DNA of 51,797 bases from [Phormidium] sp. LEGE 05292 (GTDB lineage Bacteria; Cyanobacteriota; Cyanobacteriia; Cyanobacteriales; Aerosakkonemataceae). The stretch is taken from positions 1 to 51,797 of the forward strand of contig NZ_JADEWG010000039.1 of NCBI RefSeq assembly GCF_015207735.1, given 5' to 3'. The position numbers were made by a program, and so were the translations under genes. A model generated the notes under the pieces. That model did not search any database, had not been told where the DNA came from, and worked only from the letters and a program-made list of their open reading frames with translations. Shown here in pieces: positions 1 through 8,877 of this stretch (positions are counted from its first letter, which is position 1; every line of letters begins with the position of its first letter).

Positions 1-30
1 CACTTGTCCCCTTGTCCCCTTGTCCCCTCA
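1..30. repeat. Short tandem repeat, CCCCTTGT family
   Basis: The window opens inside a tandem run of the octamer CCCCTTGT, immediately after the stop of the GGDEF/EAL gene. The same octamer recurs at 5293-5378 and 38166-38205, so this is one copy of a dispersed short tandem repeat (STRR) family of the kind known in filamentous cyanobacteria. The array continues beyond the left edge, so its length is unknown. Confidence 0.8.
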
Positions 31-2307
31 CTCCTCCATCCCGATAATTTCATATATTAATTGAGAATTAACTACTAACGGGCGGGGTGCTGCTATTCCA
101 TAACCTTGAGCTTCATCTACTCCCATTTCTTTCACTTTTAATAGGATACTATTATCTGTCACAAACTTGGCAATAGTTTTAATATCTAAAATATGTGCAA
201 TTCTGTTAATCATGTTGATCATTTCGCAAGCTACCAAATCATCTTTTACTTGTTGCACTAAATTACCATTAATTTTCCAATAATCCACAGGTATTTGTTT
301 CAAGCAATTTAAGGAAGAAACGCCAATACCAAAGTCATCTAAGGCTACCTTAAAGCCCCAATATTTCAAGGATTCTATCAGGTTAGTTGCGAAATTGAGC
401 TGGGAAATTACAACGGTTTCAGAGATTTCAAAACAGATAGATTCCGGGAGAATTTGATAGGTATCCAGTTGTGCTTTTAGAAAATCAATTAATCTCTCAT
501 CTTTCACACTAGAAGCTGACAAGTTAATTGCGTATAAATAACGGCTTTGCTCCTCCTGACTCTGCTGATGCAATATCCCAAAAACAGTATCAATTACCCA
601 GCGATCGATCGTCGTAATTAAATCATAACGTTCCGCCGCAGGTAAAAAAGCCATAGGCGGAATTATTTCCCCATTTTCATCCACCAATCGCAGCAGAATT
701 TCCCTAAATTCTCTTTGAGGTTGCTGGGAATTTAAGGGAAAAATTTGTTGACTATATAAGCGGAATTGATTGTTAGCTAACTTGTCTGTTTTCTTAGCAG
801 AAATTGCTTGATTAATCTTGTTTAACCATTGTTCAGCCAAAGTTGTTTGTGCTGTTTCCACTTTATTAGGTTCGTAAGTATAAATGCAATTACGCCCATT
901 ATTTTTGGCTTGGTAACAAGCAGCATCAGCCATATTCATCACACTTTCTATACTTTTAGTTTCGGCATTAATTGTCACCAAACCAATACTCACGCCAATA
1001 ATAAAAGGTTGATTATTCCAAATAAAACGAAATTCCCGGATACTATCTAAAAGTGATTGAGCAACAGCTTGTCCTTGCTTAATAGAACAATTATGAAGCA
1101 GTAATCCAAATTCATCACCACCAAGTCTTGCCAGAACATCACTTTGGCGCACTTGTTTTTGCAATAAATTAGTCACTTGGCGCAACAGTTCATCACCCGC
1201 TGCATGACCACAAGTATCATTGACAATCTTAAATTTATCTAAGTCTAAATAACACATTGCGTGTTGTTGATTTTGGGTTTTTGTTGTTGCTAAACCTTCT
1301 TCTAAGCGTTTTCTAAATTCCTGACGATTAATTAATTCTGTAAGCGCATCATGACTAGCTTCCCAAGACAATTGTTGATTGACTTGAGTCAGTAAAGCTG
1401 TACGTTCTCCAATTAAATCTTCTAAGCGTGACTGATATTGCTGTAATTCCATCACCGCTTGTTTGCGCTCGGTAATATCTTCAACCATGCGAATATAGAA
1501 TTGAGGTCTACCTTGATCGTCGCGTACTAAATAAGCATGAACTTGACACCAAATCATCTGCCCATTTTTACAAAGGTAACGCTTTTCTTTTTGATAGCTC
1601 TCGCTGTCAATTAATGTTTGTCTATTTCTTAGTAAGTATCGCTTTTCTGGAGGGATGCTTTCGCTGTTTTCTGCTTCATTAGGCAAGTTTATTGAAGCAA
1701 TATTTTCCGTAAAATCGAAGGTGGTTAATTCTTTTTCGCCGTAACCTAACATTTTTTGTAATGCTGGATTAATCGCGATCGTTCGTCCTGCCAAATCAAT
1801 AATTTCAATTCCCAGACTAATCCCTTCAAAAAGTGAGCGAAAATGCGCTTCCCTCTGTTTCAGAGTCGCTTCTGCTTGTTGTTTTTCGACAATTTCTGCT
1901 GCTAATTTTTGGTTGGCAGCTTCTAATTGTGCTGCACTAGGAACTGCTAAAATTTGGGGAATTAAAGGGTACAATTCTAATGCTGTATATATTGAAACCA
2001 AAGCCGTCAGAGCTTTTACACCCCCAGAAAGCAAATAAGTAGGGTGCCACAACGTCCAAACTTCCAACAGGTGAGTTGTGCCACAAGTAACAATAAAAGC
2101 GCCAAACAAGAAAAAAATCCTTTTAAAAGGTAGGTCATACCGCTTGTTGGCTAAGTAGATCAGCATTAACGGAATTGAATAGTAAGCTAGTCCAGTTAAC
2201 CCATCTGATAGTACGTGCAACCAAACTAAACCAGGATTCCACAGGTAACAGTGTCCGTGAGGAACAAAATTTTCTGACAACAACAAAGTCTTGAATATTT
2301 CTTGCAT
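28..2307 (-). CDS. Ethylene-receptor-like sensor with PAS, GGDEF and EAL domains
   Basis: Membrane signalling protein for cyclic-di-GMP turnover. The N-terminus has three membrane helices with the ETR1-type ethylene/copper-binding pattern: Cys75 and His79 in CGTTH, and Asp36 in helix 1. A PAS domain (about 155-285), a GGDEF domain with intact RLGGDEF (near 393) and an EAL domain (about 500-755) follow. The EAL domain keeps Asn, the FEISET glutamate and DDFG, but EAL itself reads EIL, and the loop usually read as AEGVET (or AEFVED) is AKFVTD near 712, losing two acidic positions. From family knowledge the cyclase is probably active; I infer weak or absent phosphodiesterase activity. I chose ATG 2307 over an in-frame TTG two codons upstream. 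Transcribed divergently from the PfkB gene across 226 bp. Confidence 0.88.
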   Translation of the reverse strand: MQEIFKTLLLSENFVPHGHCYLWNPGLVWLHVLSDGLTGLAYYSIPLMLIYLANKRYDLPFKRIFFLFGAFIVTCGTTHLLEVWTLWHPTYLLSGGVKALTALVSIYTALELYPLIPQILAVPSAAQLEAANQKLAAEIVEKQQAEATLKQREAHFRSLFEGISLGIEIIDLAGRTIAINPALQKMLGYGEKELTTFDFTENIASINLPNEAENSESIPPEKRYLLRNRQTLIDSESYQKEKRYLCKNGQMIWCQVHAYLVRDDQGRPQFYIRMVEDITERKQAVMELQQYQSRLEDLIGERTALLTQVNQQLSWEASHDALTELINRQEFRKRLEEGLATTKTQNQQHAMCYLDLDKFKIVNDTCGHAAGDELLRQVTNLLQKQVRQSDVLARLGGDEFGLLLHNCSIKQGQAVAQSLLDSIREFRFIWNNQPFIIGVSIGLVTINAETKSIESVMNMADAACYQAKNNGRNCIYTYEPNKVETAQTTLAEQWLNKINQAISAKKTDKLANNQFRLYSQQIFPLNSQQPQREFREILLRLVDENGEIIPPMAFLPAAERYDLITTIDRWVIDTVFGILHQQSQEEQSRYLYAINLSASSVKDERLIDFLKAQLDTYQILPESICFEISETVVISQLNFATNLIESLKYWGFKVALDDFGIGVSSLNCLKQIPVDYWKINGNLVQQVKDDLVACEMINMINRIAHILDIKTIAKFVTDNSILLKVKEMGVDEAQGYGIAAPRPLVVNSQLIYEIIGMEE

Positions 2308-2533
2308 AAACAATTTCTCTGTTTAAAGCTACTGTAAAATTTTCTTCTTTTACTGATTTTACAAAAAAAAATTATGAATACTTTATCTAAAAAATTGAAA
2401 TGTAAACTTTGTCAATATAACTTAATCCACACCATTAAGTAAGTATTTTCTTCAGAGCTTGGTTTTGATTAAATATTGAATAATATTCTCTCAATTAATG
2501 TTAAATTTTAATAGTTGAGTTATAAATGAAGTA

Positions 2534-3406
2534 ATGGGAAAACAGGGACTTTTTGTAGGATTAGTGACGTTAGACTTAGTTTATTTAACGCCTAGTCCGC
2601 CCGGTATTAATCAAAAAATTGTGGCCTTGGATTATAGTGTAACCGCAGGTGGGCCTGCAACAAATGCGGCTGTTACCTTTAGTTATTGGGAAAATATAGC
2701 ACAAATTTTAGGGGTAGTTGGACAGCATCCAATAACTCATTTAATTCGCTCGGATTTAGCAGATTATCGGGTAAAGATTCAGGATTTAGACCCGACTCGA
2801 TTAGAAGCCCCACCAGTATCTTCGATTCTTGTTAGCAATGGTACTGGCGATCGCACTGTAATTTCGCTCAATGCCACTAAATCTCAAGTAGCTGAAGAAA
2901 ATATTTTTAGTCACATCTTACAAGATATAGACATCATTTTAATCGATGGTCATCAAATGGCGATCGGCAAAAAAATTGCCAAACTAGCTCAAGCTAAAAA
3001 TATTCCTATAGTAGTAGATGGTGGTAGTTGGAAGCCCGGATTTGAAGAGTTGTTACCCTTAGTAAATTATGCGATCTGTTCGGCTAATTTTTTTCCTCCA
3101 AGCTGTGAAACAACAAATCAGGTAATCGCTTACCTCTCGGCATTATGTATCCCTAACATTGCCATTACTCAAGGAGAAAAACCAATCCAGTATCTATCAA
3201 AAGGCATAGCTGGAACCATAGAAGTTCCCGTCATTAAACCAGTAGATACTTTGGGTGCAGGCGATATCTTTCATGGAGCCTTCTGTCACTATATCTTAAA
3301 CCAAGATTTTCTCCCTGCTCTCCAAGATGCAGCGAAAGTTGCTGCCAAATCTTGTCAATATTTTGGCACAAGACAGTGGATGTCTCAGGAAAGTTTGTTA
3401 CTGTAG
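2534..3406 (+). CDS. PfkB-family sugar kinase
   Basis: A 290-residue ribokinase-fold enzyme that phosphorylates a sugar or nucleoside-type substrate with ATP; the substrate cannot be read from sequence. The family's first signature appears as GGPATN at residues 39-44. The second is DTLGAGD at 238-244, with Asp244 as the catalytic base and GAGD as the anion hole. Length is normal for the family and no transmembrane segment is visible, so it should be cytosolic. It precedes an inositol-phosphatase-family gene on the same strand after 187 bp, which could mean joint sugar-phosphate metabolism, but the spacing does not prove an operon. Confidence 0.85.
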   Translation: MGKQGLFVGLVTLDLVYLTPSPPGINQKIVALDYSVTAGGPATNAAVTFSYWENIAQILGVVGQHPITHLIRSDLADYRVKIQDLDPTRLEAPPVSSILVSNGTGDRTVISLNATKSQVAEENIFSHILQDIDIILIDGHQMAIGKKIAKLAQAKNIPIVVDGGSWKPGFEELLPLVNYAICSANFFPPSCETTNQVIAYLSALCIPNIAITQGEKPIQYLSKGIAGTIEVPVIKPVDTLGAGDIFHGAFCHYILNQDFLPALQDAAKVAAKSCQYFGTRQWMSQESLLL

Positions 3407-3593
3407 TAGTCGATATGTAACTATCAAAGAATAAATATCCCAGTCAAAATATAAATTAAACAAATCACTGTTTTGTCAGCAATACAGTAAAATCTTGGTT
3501 AACGAAACAATTTCTAGATCATCTTGCGTCAAGTTGCTGAAACCAAGGGCTAGCGTCAATAGACAACTATCAAAATTATAAGGAACTTTAGTA

Positions 3594-4490
3594 GTGTTGA
3601 AATCTTTAGGTAAAGACCAATTTGAAGGGTTAGAAGAAGTGATAGCGATCGCTAAATCGGTAGGTTGGGGTGCAGCCGATATCTTGCGCTCTTATTATCG
3701 TGGCGAACCCGATCGCAGCGAATTAAATATCCAAGAAAAAAAAGAAGGGCCTGTCACCGCAGCAGATATAGCAACAAACCAATATATTCTCAATGAATTA
3801 CAAGCCAGATTTGGCATCCAAGACTTTGGTTATCTCACTGAAGAAACATATAAATTCCAGTCAAAAGGAGTCATGTCTCCCCCATTATCGCAAGAATGGA
3901 TTTGGATTATAGATCCCTTAGATGGCACCAGAGACTTTATTGAACAAACAGGCGAATATGCAGTACAAATTGCTTTAGTTTATCAACATCGTCCTGTAGC
4001 CTCGGTAGTAGTTTGGCCGGAAGCCGAAAAATTATATTATGCTCTTAAAGGTGGCGGTACTTTTGTCGAAACACGCCAGGGAAATACCACTCCAGTAACA
4101 GTTTCCCAACGCCAAAATATTGAAGATTTATCATTAGTAGTCAGTCGCACCCATCGGGATGAACGGTTTAACTATTTATTGCAACATTTACCATGCAAAA
4201 ATAAACAATATGTCGGCAGTGTTGGTTGCAAAATTGCCACTATCATCGAACAAAGAGCCGACGTTTACATTTCCCTTTCCAGTAAATCTGCGCCTAAAGA
4301 TTGGGACATTGCAGCACCAGAATTAATTCTCACCGAAGCCGGAGGAAAATTTACTTATTTAGATGGCTCTCCTTTAAATTACAATCGCGGAGATGTGAAT
4401 CAATGGGGTTGCTTAATTGCTAGCAACGGTTACTGTCACGAAGAATTATGTAATCAAATAAAAGAAATTCTCGAACAAATAGAAAGTTAA
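3594..4490 (+). CDS. Inositol monophosphatase/CysQ-family phosphatase
   Basis: A Mg2+-dependent phosphatase of the IMPase/FBPase superfamily. The metal-binding motifs are all present: TEE at 82-84, DPLDGTRDF at 107-115 and WDIAAPE at 237-243. In bacteria, family members hydrolyse 3'-phosphoadenosine 5'-phosphate (CysQ), inositol phosphate or related sugar phosphates; the exact substrate is not settled here. The start is GTG at 3594, with AAGGA about 10 bases upstream; the next codon is TTG and could also initiate. It follows the PfkB gene and converges on a methyltransferase gene, with a hairpin at 4504-4557 between them. Confidence 0.82.
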   Translation: MLKSLGKDQFEGLEEVIAIAKSVGWGAADILRSYYRGEPDRSELNIQEKKEGPVTAADIATNQYILNELQARFGIQDFGYLTEETYKFQSKGVMSPPLSQEWIWIIDPLDGTRDFIEQTGEYAVQIALVYQHRPVASVVVWPEAEKLYYALKGGGTFVETRQGNTTPVTVSQRQNIEDLSLVVSRTHRDERFNYLLQHLPCKNKQYVGSVGCKIATIIEQRADVYISLSSKSAPKDWDIAAPELILTEAGGKFTYLDGSPLNYNRGDVNQWGCLIASNGYCHEELCNQIKEILEQIES

Positions 4491-4503
4491 AAATGCTTAC
4501 CTG

Positions 4504-4557
4504 TAGGGTGCGTATAGCCTGTGGCATTTCAGAAAAGTGTCAGCATATCGCACCCTA
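4504..4557. terminator. Inverted repeat between convergent genes
   Basis: TAGGGTGCG at 4504-4512 pairs perfectly with CGCACCCTA at 4549-4557. It lies between the stops of two convergent genes (4490 and 4565), where it could stop transcription from both sides. The GGTGCG core recurs in the hairpin at 24510-24539, so it may be a member of a dispersed repeat family. No long T tract follows, so the terminator role is an inference. Confidence 0.45.
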
Positions 4558-4564
4558 AAATTAT

Positions 4565-5209
4565 TTAGTTTCGCGTTGCAATCACCGCATAAAAAGGATC
4601 GCCACCACCAGCACCCAATAACTGTAAAATTTTTGGAACAGTGGACGCATGAATAATTACTTCTGGTTCACTAAAACCGGGAACTAAAGTAAAATAGCGT
4701 TTGACTAATTCTACTCGACCAATTTCAGAATTATCGCGCCATGCAGTAATAGCTTTTTGATAAAACATTCGGTTAGAAAAGCTAATAATTGCTATTCCAC
4801 CAGGTTTTAGAATGCGATGAATTTCCGAAAAAATAGCGTCTGGGTATTGCAAATACTGCACAGAAACACAGTTAAGAACGGCATCAAAATCTTGGTCTGG
4901 TAAAGGTAATTTAGGATTTTGATTGAGATTTTGCACAAAGTAATGATTTAAGCGAGAATTGCGTGCTAATTCCTCTTCGTTCATGCCATGACCTTCCACA
5001 TGAGAAAATTCTATGTCATCTGGCAGGTGAGAAACCCAACTACTCATCATATCGAAAATGCGAGTATTAGGTTTTAAGCGTTCCCGATACAAATCAGTTA
5101 ATTGCTGAATAAACCCATCATCTACATGAGTTACAAAGCGAGGAAAAGAGTAAAACAGTAAATCATCTGTGTCATCTAACTTTGTGCGTTGATTAGGTCG
5201 GAGGAGCAT
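4565..5209 (-). CDS. Class I SAM-dependent methyltransferase
   Basis: A 214-residue protein resembling Methyltransf_11 enzymes. The SAM-fold pattern is visible: a first strand ending FDMMSSW (about 52-58) in place of the usual glycine-rich loop, an acidic strand-4 segment DFDAVLNCVSVQYL, and the post-II motif LKPGGIAIISFSNR. The glycine-rich SAM loop is weak (MSSWVSHLP instead of GxGxG), as in a cyanobacterial subgroup of this family. The substrate is unknown. No signal peptide is seen, so it is probably cytosolic. The ATG at 5209 has no strong Shine-Dalgarno sequence. It lies downstream of a TPR gene on the same strand but is separated from it by a CCCCTTGT tandem repeat. Confidence 0.75.
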   Translation of the reverse strand: MLLRPNQRTKLDDTDDLLFYSFPRFVTHVDDGFIQQLTDLYRERLKPNTRIFDMMSSWVSHLPDDIEFSHVEGHGMNEEELARNSRLNHYFVQNLNQNPKLPLPDQDFDAVLNCVSVQYLQYPDAIFSEIHRILKPGGIAIISFSNRMFYQKAITAWRDNSEIGRVELVKRYFTLVPGFSEPEVIIHASTVPKILQLLGAGGGDPFYAVIATRN

Positions 5210-5292
5210 GAGTTTAAATTTACCGAAACAGCAGCTACTTAATAATTATAAATAAATGTAACAAGGGGGGCAGGGGGACAGAAAGTAAAAAT

Positions 5293-5378
5293 TCCCCTTG
5301 TCCCCTTGTCCCCTTGTCCCCTTGTCTCCTTGTCCCCTTGTCTCCTTGTCCCCTTGTCCCCTTGTCTCCTCTGCTCCC
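5293..5378. repeat. CCCCTTGT tandem array (STRR)
   Basis: About ten near-perfect copies of an 8-bp unit, CCCCTTGT, with a variant CTCCTTGT alternating in the middle. It fills the gap between the TPR gene (stop at 5387) and the methyltransferase. Related arrays occur at 1-30 and 38166-38205. The frame-neutral low complexity generates a spurious reading frame on the minus strand. Confidence 0.85.
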
Positions 5379-5386
5379 CTGCCTTT

Positions 5387-6139
5387 TTACGTGGCGCGGG
5401 AATCAACTTCTTGTAGGATTTGATCGACTTGTTTAGCTTTGGCAAATTCCTTGCGTTTAATAAATAATTCTTTGGCTTTTTTTAAATTAGCAACGCCCTC
5501 ATCTTTATTACCTTGTTGCAAAAAAGCTAGTCCTAAATTAGTTAAAGCGTCGGCGTATTCAGCATTAATTGTTAAAGCTTCTTTCCACTGTTCAATTGCT
5601 TCAGGTAATTGACCTTGTTTAGCTAAAGCAACACCCAGAGAATTTCGCGCAACAGCGTGTTTAGGATTAATTTCTATTGCTTTACGATATTCTGCGATCG
5701 CCTCTTCTGCTCTACCTTGCCGCTCTAAAATTACTCCTAATCTTAAATAAGGAGTTGCCTCCTTGGGAAAAGCAGTAATTAATTGTCTAAAAATTGCTTC
5801 TGCATCAGCCATCTTTCCCTGACTATAAAGGTCAGTTCCGTAACTAACTATTTGCCCATAACCAGATACAACATCTGTACATTTTTTCTTGTTATCAGTA
5901 GCGTTGACAACACATTTTTGTAACTTATCTTCCTTGACTTCATAATCACCAGGGCTTGCTGACGCATCTGGTTGAATTCGCCTTGGTGATGCACCTGGTT
6001 GAAGTTGCAAACTCTCTGCTTGCCCAAAGCTAGGCTGAGCTAATATCAAAGCTGATGCTCCCCAACCAGCTAAAATGCTAAAAGCCATCCAAAATAGAGG
6101 CTGATTTAATCTCTTGTTCACGCTGCTATTAACTTTCAT
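5387..6139 (-). CDS. Secreted TPR-repeat protein
   Basis: A 250-residue exported protein. The N-terminus has a basic start, a hydrophobic stretch (about 14-34) and a cleavage-like site after SFGQ, as in a Sec signal peptide. After a spacer with two cysteines (around 76-86), at least three TPR units run from about 100 to 220, each with the W/Y-LG-A-Y-A-P spacing (for example EAIAEYRKAIEINPKHAVARN). TPR proteins act as periplasmic or thylakoid-lumen scaffolds; no enzyme motif is visible. A second secreted TPR protein lies at 38241-39131; both genes end next to STRR arrays. Confidence 0.8.
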   Translation of the reverse strand: MKVNSSVNKRLNQPLFWMAFSILAGWGASALILAQPSFGQAESLQLQPGASPRRIQPDASASPGDYEVKEDKLQKCVVNATDNKKKCTDVVSGYGQIVSYGTDLYSQGKMADAEAIFRQLITAFPKEATPYLRLGVILERQGRAEEAIAEYRKAIEINPKHAVARNSLGVALAKQGQLPEAIEQWKEALTINAEYADALTNLGLAFLQQGNKDEGVANLKKAKELFIKRKEFAKAKQVDQILQEVDSRAT

Positions 6140-6361
6140 AAGCCTGACGCTGACTCCTCGACAATTAGCAATAGTTCCAGTTTAAGATGAGGAAGTTGTC
6201 AGCTTGCACTGGAACGATAATTTCTTACGGCACTGAATTGCCTTTTAACATATTCCTTGTAATTAGTCAAGCAATTGGACGTGCAACAGTTTTCCCCATT
6301 GGATGAGTTACCAATCTTATGTGCAGAATAAAGATAAAGTAACTAAACCTACAAAATAGCA

Positions 6362-8263
6362 ATGCAATCAGCAACAGTAGAAAAATCCCAGGCAAATCTG
6401 CCACCACTAATTCCCCGTGAAATTTTGTTTGGGAACCCAGAAAAAACCAGTCCCAGACTTTCACCTGATGGCAAATATTTGGCGTATATCGCCCCTGACG
6501 AGAACAACATCTTGCAAGTTTGGCTGCGAACAGTGGGAGAGGAAGATGACCAAATCATCACCGCTGACAAAAAGCGGGGGATTCGGATTTTCTTCTGGAC
6601 TTACAATCCCGACCAGCTAATGTATATGCAGGACTCGGACGGCGATGAGAATTTTCACCTTTACTTGGTGAACATTAAGTCAAAAATTGTTCGAGATTTA
6701 ACGCCATTTCAAGGAGTCAAAGCAGAAGCGATCGACCTTGACCCCAAATTCCCCAATTTAGTATTAGTGGGAATGAACTTGAACGACCCCCAAACTTTTG
6801 ACGTTTTCCGCATCAACTTAGAAAATGGTGCGGTGGAGTTCAACACAAAAAATCCCGGTAATATTGTTAGTTGGACAGCTGATGCTGACTTCCAAATTCG
6901 CGCTGCCACTGCCAGCACACCTGATGGCGGTTCGGAATTATTATTTCGGGAAACCACTGATAAATCTTGGGAAACTTTGCGCCGTTGGAGTCCTGATGAA
7001 GATGGCGGCGCTGTAGGTTTTTCTGTTGATGGAAAAACCCTTTATATTGAAGGAAATCATGATGCTAATGCCCAACGTTTAATTGCTTTTGACCTAGCTA
7101 ATCGTCAAGAAACTGTAATTGCCCAAGACCCACAATATGATGTTGGCGGCGTAATGATGCAACCAATCACGCGAGTTATTGAGGCAGTTTCTTTTTACAA
7201 AGATAAGCAGGAATGGCAAATTTTAGACGAAAGCATCGCCGCAGATTTCGTCGAAATTGCCAAAGTTCGTCCAGGAGAGTTTTTTATCAGCAGTCGGGAT
7301 TTAGCTGATAAAAATTGGTTAGTTGCTTACATGACTGATGATGGCCCGGTTTACTATTACGCCTATAATCGGGAAACAAAAAGTAGCACTTTTCTATTTA
7401 GCAATCAGCCGAAGTTAGAAGGTTTGCAGTTAGCAGGAATGCAGCCTATTTCTTATCAAGCAAGGGATGGTTTAACTATTCACGGTTACTTAACTACTCC
7501 GGTTGGAATTGCCACTGAAAATTTGCCGACTATTTTATTAGTTCATGGTGGCCCTTGGGCAAGAGATATGTGGGGTTATGACTCGGAAGCGCAATGGTTG
7601 GCTAACCGAGGTTACGCAGTTTTACAAGTGAATTTTCGCGGTTCTACTGGTTACGGCAAAGATTTCTTGAATGCTGCTAATCGAGAGTGGGCTGGCAAAA
7701 TGCACGATGATTTAATTGATGCTGTAAATTGGTTGGTGGAACAGGGCATTTCTGACCGAGAAAAAGTTGCCATTATGGGCGGTTCTTATGGTGGTTATGC
7801 CACGTTAGTTGGTTTAACGTTTACGCCGGAAGTATTTGCTTGTGGTGTGGATATTGTTGGCCCTAGTAATTTGATTACTTTGTTGCAAACAATTCCTCCA
7901 TATTGGGAACCAATGAAGGTGCAAATGTATCATCGGATTGGCAATATGGAAACGGAACCGGAGTTTTTGAAAGCGCGATCGCCTTTGTTTTTTATCGATC
8001 GCATTCAGAAACCTTTACTAATTGGTCAAGGTGCCAACGATCCCAGAGTAAAACAATCAGAAAGTGACCAAATTGTTGCAGCAATGAAAAAAGCAGGTTT
8101 ACCTGTGGAATATGTCCTTTACACCGACGAAGGTCACGGTTTTGCCCGTCCCGAAAATCGCTTGCATTTTTACGCTGTTGCTGAAGAGTTTCTCGCCAAA
8201 TATTTAGGAGGTAGGTTTGAACCTGCAACTAATATTCAGGGACATTCTGCTGTGATTAAGTAA
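6362..8263 (+). CDS. S9-family serine peptidase (acylaminoacyl-peptidase type)
   Basis: A 633-residue prolyl-oligopeptidase-family enzyme. Residues 1 to about 370 form a beta-propeller, opening with a TolB-like blade (SPRLSPDGKYLAYIAP). The C-terminal alpha/beta-hydrolase domain carries the triad Ser475 in GGSYGG, Asp560 in GANDPRV and His592 in EGHGF. Family members remove acylated or other N-terminal amino acids from short peptides. No signal peptide is visible, so a cytosolic peptide-recycling role is likely. Length is standard. It converges on uraD with a strong hairpin between them. Confidence 0.9.
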   Translation: MQSATVEKSQANLPPLIPREILFGNPEKTSPRLSPDGKYLAYIAPDENNILQVWLRTVGEEDDQIITADKKRGIRIFFWTYNPDQLMYMQDSDGDENFHLYLVNIKSKIVRDLTPFQGVKAEAIDLDPKFPNLVLVGMNLNDPQTFDVFRINLENGAVEFNTKNPGNIVSWTADADFQIRAATASTPDGGSELLFRETTDKSWETLRRWSPDEDGGAVGFSVDGKTLYIEGNHDANAQRLIAFDLANRQETVIAQDPQYDVGGVMMQPITRVIEAVSFYKDKQEWQILDESIAADFVEIAKVRPGEFFISSRDLADKNWLVAYMTDDGPVYYYAYNRETKSSTFLFSNQPKLEGLQLAGMQPISYQARDGLTIHGYLTTPVGIATENLPTILLVHGGPWARDMWGYDSEAQWLANRGYAVLQVNFRGSTGYGKDFLNAANREWAGKMHDDLIDAVNWLVEQGISDREKVAIMGGSYGGYATLVGLTFTPEVFACGVDIVGPSNLITLLQTIPPYWEPMKVQMYHRIGNMETEPEFLKARSPLFFIDRIQKPLLIGQGANDPRVKQSESDQIVAAMKKAGLPVEYVLYTDEGHGFARPENRLHFYAVAEEFLAKYLGGRFEPATNIQGHSAVIK

Positions 8264-8290
8264 CTCAAGTTTCTAGTTATAAGATAGAGG

Positions 8291-8336
8291 TAGGTAGTAG
8301 GTAGTGGGTAGTGGGGTTCCTACTACCTACTACCTA
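8291..8336. terminator. 15-bp inverted repeat between convergent genes
   Basis: A perfect 15-bp inverted repeat built of GTAG units: left arm 8291-8305, right arm 8322-8336, 16-nt loop. The uraD stop codon (8323-8325) lies inside the right arm. GTAGGTAGT-type tracts also follow dnaK near 28955-28975, so this is probably a dispersed simple repeat that can also act as a bidirectional terminator. Confidence 0.55.
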
Positions 8337-8829
8337 TTACCATTGCTTCTAAACGAAATTTCGCAATTTGGGCTATTTCGGTTAATGCTTGCGCGATTTC
8401 TACTTCTGGCGAATTTTTAATCCTTTGTTCAAAAGCAGTTAAAATGCTATCTTTAGTATGATTTTTCACGGCAATAATAAAGGGAAAACCAAATTGCTCT
8501 TTATAAGTTTGGTTTAGGGAATGAAATCTTTGATATTCTTCCAGTGTTAATCTATCCAAACCTACACCAGTTTGTTCTTTGACGGAAGCTTCAGCCATTT
8601 TTGCTTTAGTTCCTAAGTCTGGATGGGCGCAAATTAAGTTTAATTGTTGTTCTTTACTAGCTGTTTGGACGACTTCTATCATATTTTGATGTAAGGTAAA
8701 TAAGTCAGCAAACGGGCGTTTTTGCCAAGCGTTTTTGGCTACCCAAGGAGAATGTTCAAAAATTGTTGCTAAAGCTTCGGTAAAAGCTTCTTGATCCATT
8801 TGATTGAGTTGAAAAATCGTATATTTCAT
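8323..8829 (-). CDS. uraD: OHCU decarboxylase
   Basis: Catalyses decarboxylation of 2-oxo-4-hydroxy-4-carboxy-5-ureidoimidazoline to S-allantoin in purine (urate) catabolism. The 168-residue length is typical. The family hallmarks are visible: the SPWVAKNAWQKRPF segment at 27-40, the catalytic His69 in CAHPDLG, and the FGFPFIIAVKNH stretch. No uricase, HIU hydrolase or allantoinase gene lies in the window, so the rest of the pathway must be elsewhere or absent. The upstream neighbour on the same strand is a short-chain dehydrogenase with no known link. Confidence 0.88.
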   Translation of the reverse strand: MKYTIFQLNQMDQEAFTEALATIFEHSPWVAKNAWQKRPFADLFTLHQNMIEVVQTASKEQQLNLICAHPDLGTKAKMAEASVKEQTGVGLDRLTLEEYQRFHSLNQTYKEQFGFPFIIAVKNHTKDSILTAFEQRIKNSPEVEIAQALTEIAQIAKFRLEAMVIGSR

Positions 8830-8877
8830 AATTAATTTTATTAGCTAATGCTGTTACTTTTAGATGGTTAACAAAGG

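Noticed and set aside
5293-5378. Possible CRISPR array or origin iterons
   Set aside because: Units are contiguous 8-mers without spacers, and no Cas or replication gene is near. The same holds for the array at 38061-38160.
5239-5445. Minus-strand reading frame in the CCCCTTGT array
   Set aside because: Its translation is a low-complexity product of the tandem repeat and it overlaps the end of the TPR gene.
8323-8829. Complete urate degradation cluster around uraD
   Set aside because: No uricase, HIU hydrolase or allantoinase is present in the window.
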